This document shows, in pieces, positions 1 to 9,500 of a stretch of DNA of 64,000 nt. Position 1 is the stretch's first letter, and each line of letters starts with the position of its first letter. Under the pieces are notes generated by a model. That model saw nothing but the letters and a program-made list of their open reading frames with translations. It did not search any database and had not been told where the DNA came from. The position numbers were made by a program, and so were the translations under genes. Origin of the DNA: Ahaetulla prasina (Eukaryota > Chordata > Lepidosauria > Squamata > Colubridae). The stretch spans positions 143,610,464 through 143,674,463 of the forward strand of contig NC_080541.1 in NCBI RefSeq assembly GCF_028640845.1, written 5' to 3'.

Positions 1-444
1 CGTAGAACGGTGCTTGTTCTATGAGCTGCATTGGTTGCAAATTTGCTTCCGGGTCCAATTTAAGGTGTTGGTTTTAACCTTTAAAAGCCTTCATAATATG
101 GGACCGGGTTATCTGAGAGACCTCCCGTCCCTGGCTATGTCGGCCTGCTCCGTTAGATCTGGTAGAGAAGGCATCCTTCAGGTACCATCAGCTAGGGACC
201 TATATTTGATGGGTCTCAGGAGATGTGCCTTCTTTGCTGTTGTCTCTGCCTTATTGAACATTCTCTTTCTGAGATTAGATCAGTTACAACCCTTTTAACA
301 TTTTGGAAGTCTCTCAATACCTGGTTATGTTACTAGGCCTGGGGCTGCCAGGGAACCAGAGACGTGCTTTAGTGATTCCATTGCTGACGTGACCATTCTT
401 ATCCTCCCTTTGCCTAGGGTTTGATTATTTATTTTTATATTTGG

Positions 445-502
<58 letters not shown>

Positions 503-575
503 TTGTTGTTTATATTTGTTGTACACTGCCCACAGTTGCTTTTCATGAGAAAATACACATTTGTTTAATAAATAA
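1..575 (+). mobile_element. CR1/L2-type LINE, 3' end of the RT ORF plus tail
   Basis: The frame from 14 reads ELHWLQICFRVQFKVLVLTF, then LHNMGPGYLRD. This matches the C-terminal LHWLPV...FKVLV...GPGYLRD pattern of the better preserved copy at 43696-44175. The reading is degraded after about residue 60. The 3' side ends in an ATCT microsatellite. The copy is truncated by the window edge. Confidence 0.75.
445..503 (+). repeat. (ATCT)n microsatellite
   Basis: About 14 uninterrupted ATCT units, next to the 3' end of the LINE fragment at 1-575. Confidence 0.97.
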
Positions 576-1772
576 GTGAATGTTGTGACTAAAAGAACCT
601 TTGCACAATTCCAAATTATATAGTAGTTGCTCCCATTCCTGGATCGGTAGGTTCATGCTCAGTCACTCACACATAGTCATCTTCGGTATGGATTACCATA
701 ATGCACTCTGTATGGGGCTGCTCTTGAAGAGCATCTGGAAATTTCAAATTTCAAAATGAAAACTTTCAAAAGTTTCCATTTAAGTGCAAAATGCTGTAAT
801 GCAGGCAGTTATGTGCATACCTATACCAATGCACATTACAGCTTTGTTCCATGAGCTGCATTGTCTAACAATTTTTGATTCAAGAGGCTGGTGATGACCG
901 ATAAAGTCCTACATGGTATTCTCCTAGAATGTACTTTTTGTTCTTGGAGGCCTAAGGAATCTAACCAGCAGCACTTTGCTCAGATCAATACAACTTTGAA
1001 CACAGTCTTCTGGGCTCACAGATCCTGCTGATCCAAGCCATATGAGATTTAATGCTCGTGCAGAGTTAGCATATACTGCAATTTTGATAAGTCCGTTACA
1101 ACATTTAGCTAATTAATACAGTTATCAGCTTCGGCTTTTGTTTCAGCAAAGGGAGGTTGGCTTGGAAGTATTTTGATACAGTTATATATGTTTTGATACT
1201 GTTATATATGCTTCCTATGAAATAATATTTTAAAATTTCCGTAAGAGTAAAATTTTGATTACTTTTTCAAACAGCTCCAGCGAGATGAATTTAGGAACAT
1301 TAGGAATTTAGGAACACTTTTATTTAGGAACATTCCATTGAGACCCTGCTCAACTGGAAATGAGGCCAACGTTGATACTTTTATTAATTCCACTGGAGTA
1401 ATTTATTAATGGCGGGCTGTTTCTAGATTACTTTTCATTTTGTGCCAGAATTGAGATATGAAGTCACCTCAGAAAGTTCTTTTATATAATTTATCCTAAC
1501 TAAAGAAATCAGCAGCAGAGAAAGAAAGAAGGACCAGAGTGAATAGGCATTAGGTAGCAGGTGAGGAATTCTATATTTGCTCAGACATTTTGATTTCTAT
1601 TCCAATAATAATAACTTGGTTCAAGTGTGTGATTTTTTGATAGACTTGTGTTTCTAACTTGCTACCATTTCCTCTGCTGATGAGGATATCTAGGAAGAGT
1701 ATTGTGTTGATCTCTAACACTAGTGAGCCCACTCATTTCTTCCTAATATATTCATAAATATTCAATAGAGTC
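576..1772. other. AT-rich non-coding sequence
   Basis: No gene found. 840-960 has a short match to the L2-type pattern (CCATGAGCTGCATTG), possibly a very old LINE scrap. The rest is unassigned. Confidence 0.5.
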
Positions 1773-1895
1773 CAGGCCTGTCAAACTGGCAGCCCATGGG
1801 CTGGATGCATCACATGGAGGCTCTGCCCACCTGGCTCTGCAAAGGCAAAAAACGTCAGAATACGTTACGTGACGCGATCGAGTTTGACACCCTTG
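1773..1895 (+). mobile_element. hAT-type MITE, GTGTCAAACT family, copy 1
   Basis: The ends are CAGGCCTGTCAAACT and GAGTTTGACACCCTTG, which form terminal inverted repeats. Three better copies lie at 20575, 46543 and 47976. The flanks AATAGAGTC and CAATAGTC suggest a decayed 8-bp duplication. Confidence 0.8.
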
Positions 1896-2337
1896 CAATA
1901 GTCCTAATTAAGTAAGTCTATTGAATTAACCATAATTTTAAAACTGAGTAAATGTAATATAAGCACCAGACATTCTAATTACCTTTCTCATGCCTTCCTA
2001 TAAGAAAAATGCAGCAATAATAGTCTCTCCCATACCAACTTTAATCATTATATCTTTACCCATGATTGGATTGTTCACAAATATCTATTTATTTATTAAG
2101 TGTATATGCAGTCATACAACTTTGGACAGCTTACAAGCTGATAAAAATATTATAAAAGATTAAAAATAGTAGAACAATAAATGTAGCATTAAAATTAACG
2201 GAAAGTAGCTAAAATGGGGAGGGCATACAATGGAGTAGGGGGTAGGAACTTGTATTTAAACCGGTAACCATCTCCAGGACACAACTGGAGCTAAGTCTTG
2301 AGGTTCTTATGGAAAGTCAAAAGGGTTGGGCTAAACC

Positions 2338-2886
2338 CAGGGGAGAAATGCTCCCGGTTCAGACCGGATCGCCCAATTTGGTAGAGATGGCAGCGGGTGG
2401 TTCGGAGAACCGGTAGCAAAAATCCCCCCCCCCAGCTGAGCTCATCATCATCAGAGGGTTGTTTTTTTTTACTTTTAAAAGGATTTTTTCTTCTGTCATG
2501 TTTTCTTCTGCTTTTAAAAGTAAAAAAAAAAGCCTCTGATGATCACGCGGCTCAGCTGGGATCGTCAGATCCCTTTAAAAGCATTTTTTACAACCTCTTC
2601 AGCCAAAAAGGTTGTAAAAAAAAGCTTTTAAAAGGTTCTGGCGATCAGGCAACTCAGCTGGGATCGTCAGAACCCTTTAAAAGCTTTTTTTTCCTTTGGC
2701 GATCTCAGCTGAGTTGCCTGATCATCACAGACTTTTAAAAGAGGTTTACAACGGAAGAGGTTGTAGAAAAAATGCTTTTAAAAGTTAAAAAAAAAAGTTG
2801 GCCATGCCCACCCAGTCACATTACCCCCCCTCCCACCAAGCCACACCCACAGAACCAGTAGTAACAAATTTTACATTTCACCCCTG
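2338..2886 (+). mobile_element. hAT-type MITE, GGTGAAATCC family, long variant
   Basis: Begins CAGGGGAGAAATG and ends CATTTCACCCCTG. The arms share AGTTCGGAGAACCGGTAGC-like and CCAAGCCACACCCACAGAAC blocks with the other four copies. The middle (2440-2790) is a private T/A-rich stretch with repeated CTTTTAAAAG palindromes and GGTTGTA / TACAACC inverted blocks. Flanking octamers match 5 of 8. Confidence 0.75.
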
Positions 2887-3441
2887 GACGAACCTCACTT
2901 CAAGGGATATAATGGTTCAGAGGATGAGAACTGCAGCAGAAAAGTCTTTTCTCCTGGATCCGGCTAGCTGGAATTCCTGATGGAGTATACAGCAGGTCTG
3001 GTGTGCCAGCGCAAATGAGGCGGGTTAATCCCATTGGGATGAAATAGTATAGTAAGGATATATACTAACTATGCTATAATATATTAAGGATACATTAAAA
3101 TATATCATTCATATATTAAGGATGCAAGAGAATTAAATTTCTCAGGATTGGCCTGTACTGTATATTTTTTGTGTCTGGTTTGTAACATTCAGTGATGAGA
3201 GTACTATCAGCGGAAAAACCTTCATGCAGTTGGGAGAGTCTTAACTTTTTTGGTACTGCTTCATTCAATCCTCGAAGCTGGGAACTGGGATGTACAAAAG
3301 AGCTTAATTCACATGGGCGATAGAGATTATACACAATATTGATTTCTTTTTCTGGGTGTGAAGTATATGTGTGTTAAAAAGCAATATTAATCATGAAGCA
3401 GGTGATACTTATTGTAAAGTTCAATTCCTATTTCTTCTATA
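2887..3441. other. Non-coding stretch between two MITEs
   Basis: No gene or recognised repeat. AT-rich tandem-like TATATTAAGGATA motifs lie at 3050-3125. Confidence 0.45.
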
Positions 3442-3721
3442 CAATAGAACCTCTGGTCATGACCATAATTCATTCCATAACTTTGGTCGCAACCCGATTT
3501 GGTCATGACCCAAACCTTAAACAAACAAAAGGGAATTTGGTGCTTTCAAAAAAAATGGCGCGGAAGGGGAAATTGGCCGCAGTACGGAAGGGGAAATCGG
3601 CCATGGCCGTGTTTGATCGCCACCCGAGTATGTGTTCTTGACCAGATTTGAAAATTTTGTGAATTTTTTGGTCGGAACCCGATTTGGTCATGGCCAGAAG
3701 CATTCGTGACCAGAGGTTCTG
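3442..3721. mobile_element. TA-flanked MITE with AGAACCTCTGGTCA ends
   Basis: The ends CAATAGAACCTCTGGTCATG and CGTGACCAGAGGTTCTG are inverted copies with TA on each side. GATTTGGTCATG occurs twice inside. The short open frames here are on this element and are not genes. Confidence 0.75.
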
Positions 3722-3744
3722 TATATGTCTGCAATTTTTTTTAA

Positions 3745-3996
3745 TTTTTTTTGCATTTATATCCCGCCCTTCTCCGAAGACTCAGGGCGGCTTACACTAT
3801 GTCAAGCAATAGTCTTCATCCATTTGTATACTATATACAAAGTCAACTTATTGCCCCCCAACAATCTGGGTCCTCATTTTACCTACCTTATAAAGGATGG
3901 AAGGCTGAGTCAACCTTGGGCCTGGTGGGACTTGAACCTGCAATATTGCAAGCAGTTGCTGTTAATAATAGGCTGCATTAGCCTGTTGCGCCGCCC
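3745..3996 (-). mobile_element. tRNA-derived SINE with an L2-LINE-type tail
   Basis: Read on the minus strand: a tRNA-like head with B-box-like GGTTCAAGTCC, a central block shared with Sauria SINEs (AAGGTTGACTCAGCCTTCCA, AAATGAGGACCCAGATTGTT), and a 3' tail CCGCCCTGAGTC...GAAGGGCGG found at the 3' ends of the L2-type LINEs at 40.9, 43.5 and 51.8 kb. Flanks TTTAATTTTTTTTGC and TTTAATTATTTTGC are near-identical target duplications. Confidence 0.85.
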
Positions 3997-3999
3997 AAT

Positions 4000-4587
4000 T
4001 TAATTATTTTGCTACTAGAAAAGTTCTAAAATCTTGTTACTTTCTTTCCTGTTTACTGTATGATACCACTGATGTTGAATTCATGAACCAGTGAATTCTG
4101 GGGTGGGAGGGGCATTATGAACTATTAGAACATTTTCATCTACACCCTATCTTGCTAATATTTCAAACAAAAGCTACGTGGTTAATGAGTCCATTAAACC
4201 TTGACATAAAGACACTGAGTAAAAAGGTTGCAAGGGGTAATTTTAAATATTTCAGCTGTATCCATTTTAAGAATCACAGCTTTTATTTAATACCAGTCAC
4301 TTTTCTAGGCTGTGGGAGACATATAGGTAGTGATTAAAGCATAACCAACTAGGTGGACTAGATGATTAGTATTGGTTAATGAAACAGATAGCACATGTCA
4401 ACTAAAGACCTTCAGTCTTTTTTTGTTAATTCATTTATCTCCCCTAATATCTATTCATAGTTCTGTGACAGCTACGTTAGCTCATCATCCAGAATAGAAA
4501 ATTGTAGTATCTCATTTCTGTTGATTATTTGCATTACACCTTGCAATGATAAGTGAGGCTCTAGTCCTTACTGTTGTAGCCCGCATT
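4000..4587. other. Non-coding sequence, nothing recognised
   Basis: Unique-looking AT-rich sequence without a supported gene. Confidence 0.45.
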
Positions 4588-4757
4588 TTGGTAACATCAT
4601 CAGTGCTAGTAAAGAGTGCTGTTTGCTATCAGTTTATAGTCTGGTTCTTGCCTGTCTGTGTTGAGCCATACAAGCGGTTAAATATTTTGCCAACTGGCAG
4701 GCTGATTTCAGAGACTTGACATACTTAAATTTGACAATGTTTCATACTTGATCGAAA
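4588..4757 (+). repeat. Dispersed repeat, copy 1 of 2 (partner at 7690-7860)
   Basis: About 170 bp, roughly 90% identical by eye to 7690-7860, sharing GTAACATCATCAGTGCTA and TACAAGCGGTTAAATATTTT. The family was not identified. Confidence 0.75.
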
Positions 4758-5752
4758 TGAGGAGCTGGCGGCAGACCCGAACAGTGAGGAGGTTGGGGAG
4801 GAACATGGGCCAGTCCTGGAGACTGGGGAAGGCTCTGATGAGTGCTCTGCATCGGAGGCAGAGATGGGGCCAGGGCCATCCAACAGTTATCAGCTACTTT
4901 CGGAGTCGGAGATAAGTGGGGCTGAAGAACAGCTGGAGCCTGTTCCTGATGTGCACATGCGCAGAGCTACTAGAAGGGAACAATTAAGGAACAAGGGCTG
5001 ACTCGGGAGTAAAGGCACAAGTGGACAGTGAATGGCCCCTCCCATTGGGAATAAAGAAGAGCGAAAGGGGAGTGGAGTTTGCAGGAGACAATTAGTTCAG
5101 TGTCAACATTCCAGAAAACCCCTCCTGCAGAAAAGACTCTGAAGCCAACAACTTTCAAAGTTCTTTTACTAGCATAGGTAAACTGGCACAGTTGGATGAA
5201 AACCGAAACTGGGGATTTCTGTTCATCCCTCAGTAATACAACCCCCAAGATCTCCACCCTCATGACCCCTCTGCCGGTCACATTCTCCAATCCTCAACCG
5301 TCCCATGTCGAAGCATCACTCCAACCACTCCTTCTCCAGATGCAAACTCAGCCTGACCTTGACCAGCAGGAAAAATGTTGTTATGTCTAATCATCCCTTG
5401 AACTACCACCCTCCTCCCCTCCTTTCCCACGGAGGAGAATGTGGCTGTGTGTGGAAGCCTTCAGCCCAGTATGATTTCCAAAGCTGACATTCATTTCATT
5501 AGTGTGAAGATCTGTTCGTGACTCTCAGAGACTCCTTGCCAAGTATTTTCTTGGACAGCATTGTGTTTGGAAGATATCGGCTTGGCAGTTCTCCAAATCT
5601 GATAAGGTCTGTGGTTGTAAATTCACCCTTGAAAGACTGTTTGCTGGGACTTTGCTGGGTGTGAATGAGAGGAATTCACATTAGCATAATAAAAAGGGTT
5701 TTGTCGGGACAAGGAGTCTGCTTCGTGTTTTTGTGAAGCCTAAGTCAGAACA
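4755..5752 (+). mobile_element. LTR-like block, borders uncertain
   Basis: The first third has an open frame (about 4758-5000) whose predicted peptide ends RRATRREQLRNKG, similar in style to the end of the frame in the 9906 LTR (RRLDRRRQQ). The right part has an AATAAAA signal near 5688, then a GT-rich stretch and the end GTCAGAACA at 5752. The left border follows directly on a dispersed repeat. I could not find a convincing target duplication. Confidence 0.5.
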
Positions 5753-5767
5753 CTTATGAAGAGTATA

Positions 5768-5940
5768 CAGGTAGTCCTTGACTTATAACCATTTGTTTAG
5801 TCACCATTCAAAAGTTACAATGGCACTGAAAAAAGTGACTTACGACTGGCTGGTCCTTGCACTCATGACCGTCATAGCATCCCGGTGGTCATGTGTCCAA
5901 AATTTGGGCATTTGGCAACCAGCATGTATTTATGGTGATT
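5768..5940 (+). mobile_element. TA-type MITE (CAGGTAGTCCTCGACTTA family), truncated
   Basis: Starts TA-CAGGTAGTCCTTGACTTA and keeps GTGACTTACGAC and GCAACCAGCATGTA-like internal blocks. The right end is missing. Confidence 0.75.
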
Positions 5941-6337
5941 GGTTTGCTTTTCTTACACCGTCACTTCATCTAGCATTACATATAGGTAAAATGGAATCAT
6001 TGTCATATTGCATCATGTCTGTCCTAGCTTAGAGTTAGTGGACTTTCATTAATTTTCTTCTGATATTGTAAATTTAGACTAATTTTTATAGATGGGTTGG
6101 AATATATAAAGTATTACTTCTGCAATCTACAGAATACGTGCAAGAAACAATGGGTGCAGCCAGAGGTAAGCCTATCACAATTTATCATCTAGGTGGATCA
6201 TGTCAGCAGCACTTCTCCTGTGCCCGTTGTCAAGAATTGTAGTCTTAATGTAAATTATTGTTGATTTTACAAGTAGTAGTATTATTTGCCCACACGCCTG
6301 AATTGAGAAACTGTGGTTGGAATTGTGTTTTTAACAG
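5941..6337. other. Sequence just upstream of the TLCD4-like ATG exon
   Basis: Intron sequence before the ATG exon. No CpG island, TATA box or convincing 5' exon is visible. Confidence 0.4.
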
Positions 6338-6503
6338 GAAGAAGAAAGATGACTATCTTTAATAAACTCAATCTGGGCATCGCTGTGAGCAGTTTTGCTA
6401 TATTTCAACTTAGCTTTCATGTGCTGAGTTCTTGGCTATCTTCACGCCTAACATCTGGTTTTAATAATCTTGACCAAAAGAAGAAAATTGAATGGAACAC
6501 AAG
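6338..6503 (+). CDS. TLCD4: TLCD4-like exon with start codon (residues 1-52)
   Basis: Acceptor ttaacag ends at 6337, the ATG is at 6349, and the donor AG|GTACAG follows 6503 (phase 2). The exon encodes the first membrane segment and the KKKIEWNTR motif. The 11-base leader GAAGAAGAAAG belongs to the 5' UTR. Confidence 0.9.
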
Positions 6504-9500
6504 GTACAGTTTTTAAACAACATTATAGAATTATATATAAATATTTTAAAGTTTGAAATGTTTAGGCTGTTAGCTATAGTGTACTTGTTCAAACAATATC
6601 TGGATTGTTTAGGGGATTTCCTTTAGAAAAATGTAGTTAGGATTTGTGTTAAATAATCTTTAATACAAAATTGTCCTTGGATAATTTATTTAAAAGTTAT
6701 CACTTTATTAAAATAAAGTTAAATTGAATGAATAACTATTAATCTTTTCTTATTTTTTCTGATTTTTAAAAAAATGATTAAATGGTAATGTATAATATTC
6801 AGAGTACATTGTATTGTCAAAAATTGCAATCTTAATATAAATTATGCCTTAATCTAAATTCAAAGTACATTCTATCTAGGATATTCAAAAATATTGTCCT
6901 GTTTAACTTTGTGAACTGGTTACAATATACTAATTATTTTTTAGCATGATTAATGTACCACCTGTTCTATAAATTCATGAAAACGTGTATTCTTTGCTCT
7001 GCATGTAGTGTTGATTACATGGTATCTAACAAATATTTGTTTGTTTGATTGATTAATTGATTTTTGTCCCATCTTTATCACTTTATAAGTAACTCAAACT
7101 GCGAACATACATAATACTCCTTCTTCCTCCTCATTTTTCCCATAACAACAAATGTCTTGTTGAATAAATGCAGAACTTACTGAGAAAATATTATTTAATA
7201 TGTTGGCATCAATGTAGAATATGTAAGGCGTGCAGATTCATTTCAAATTGTTTCAATATTTTATGAAATGCAAAACAAATAATTTAAAGGAAATGCTCAA
7301 AAGTGCCCAATTCAGGTTACACAAAATAGAATAAAACTGTATTGATTTAGTTGCTTGGCCATATCTAAAAATATAAAACTAATACAAATATACACAAAGA
7401 AAACAACAGGATACATTCATAGTAAGCCATCACTTCGACAGTTAAACCCAAACTGATCTATATATTCTGTCTCCTTTGAAATGGCCTTTGAAATAAAGAG
7501 GGAAGTGATATGCAGGTTAGTTCCCTGCAAAAAGCAAGACAACTTCTCCCAGGTGCCCCAGTATTTTTTTTTTTTTTTACTTTTTAGACAAGAATCTAAG
7601 TAAGCAAACTTTTCTGCAAAGTACAGTGTGAAGGGGTCCTTGGTGCTCTCTGAGCTTGCTTGTTTTCTTGCAAACATTTCATTACCCTAACTAGGTAACA
7701 TCATCAGTGCTAATAAAGAGTGCTGTTTGCTGCCAGTTTATATTCCGGTTCTTGCCTGTCTGTGTTGAGCCATACAAGCGGTTAAATATTTTGCCAACTG
7801 GCAGGCTGATTTCAGAGACTTGACATATTTAAATTTCACAATGCTTCATACCTAATCAAAAGGAAATATAGGAATGCTGTACATTTTTCTTTCTAACTTG
7901 GAGTGAAGTCAAATGAATGGATACTGGGAGACTTGTTTTTCCTCAGACATTTTTTTATTTTATTTAGACAGACCGCATGGCAAAATATAAAGTTTTTACA
8001 TTACGTTACATTTTACAATGTGTGTATCTATATTAAAGCCAGAAAGCTTAACAGCAAGGTAATACACCAAGCAAACGTGATTTCTTGAAATAATAGAACA
8101 AAGAAATGTTGTAATTCAGGAAAAGTTACTTTCTCCGTAAGCAAATAAGGGCTCTATATTAAAATCTGATCCATAGTGTAGAATTCTCTTCCTTATTTCA
8201 GCCAATAGACCTGCCCAGAAAGTTCAATATTCTTGTTCTTTTGGAAAAGCAAGGACATCAGTCTGGCAACCAAATATAAGTTAGTTCATTGTGCTCCCTG
8301 TAGCTATCTATGGTTGTGAAATTTGGACTTTTAAAAAGCAAGTCAGGAAGAAAACTTGTTTGAGCTGTGGTGCTGAAGAGGCATATTCTTTGGACAGCAA
8401 AGTTGACTAACAATCAAGTACTGGAGTGCATAACACCAAACATGTCACCAGAAGGCAAAATCATGAAACTGTGTCTTACTTTGGGAATTCATTGGAAAAA
8501 ACAACTCATGTTTGGAAGAGTTAGTGGTAAAAGGAAACCAGGCTGTCAAAGAACATGGTGGTTGGACACTATCAAAGCTGACACCAGCCAGAACATAGAA
8601 AAACTCAAAGAAATGGTGCAAGATTGGAAGATGTGAGAGACTTGGCCCATAGAATCGCTTTGACTGAACGGACAACATCATCATAATCTTGATCTTTGTA
8701 GATTCCAGATATAACCAAGAAAAACATATGCATCATAAAGCAGTTGATCCAGAATCATAATACCGTGTTTTCCCGAAAATAAGACCCTGTCTTATATTTT
8801 TTTGAACCCCAAAATAAACGCTTGGCCTTATTTTTGGGGAGGTCTTATCATTTTGGGGCACGTGGAGCAAGATGGGACTCCTCTTGCCATCTTACCTGAT
8901 TTTCAGCTCTGTGTTTAAATATTTTCAGGGAGGGTTTATTTTCGGGGGGAGGCTTATTTTAGTGCATGCGCTCAAAAGCCCGATTGGTCATATTATCAGG
9001 AGATGTCTTATTTTCGGGGAAACAGGGTAACAGTTGGTATATCGTAAATTGTAACAACAAATTTGGCAAGGCAAAAACTATATGGAGCAAATGTCTATGG
9101 AGAGTCTCAGTCATCCAGGTCATGGTTGTCCCAAAGGTGCTTTTCAAGAGGCAACTGGACTTTCTGGTTTTTCTTTGAAGACATTTAACTTCTTGGATGA
9201 GAAGTGAAACATCTTCAGAGAAAAACCAGAAAGTCCAGTTGCCTCTTGAAAATATATGGAGCAAAGTTTCAATATAGAGTTACAACTGTAGTGTAATTGT
9301 AATCAATCCACATTATTTTTATGAGCTATTTAGTACATAAGAAGCATTTAAATTGTACAAATCTCATTTTAAGATCATAGGAATTTTTTAATTTTTTTCA
9401 TTATTGTGTCACCAAATTAAAGGTAGCATATACTTAATGGGATTGCTTTTGTCTTTTTAGGACAGTATCTACGTTCCATGCCTTGGTGGTTGGAATATTT

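Noticed and set aside
2397..2738. 113-codon open frame
   Set aside because: Lies in the interior of a MITE and is built from T-run and CTTTTAAAAG repeats.
6120..6175. Possible 5' exon of the TLCD4-like gene with a GAGGTAAG donor near 6165
   Set aside because: A single donor-like site without promoter or conservation evidence.
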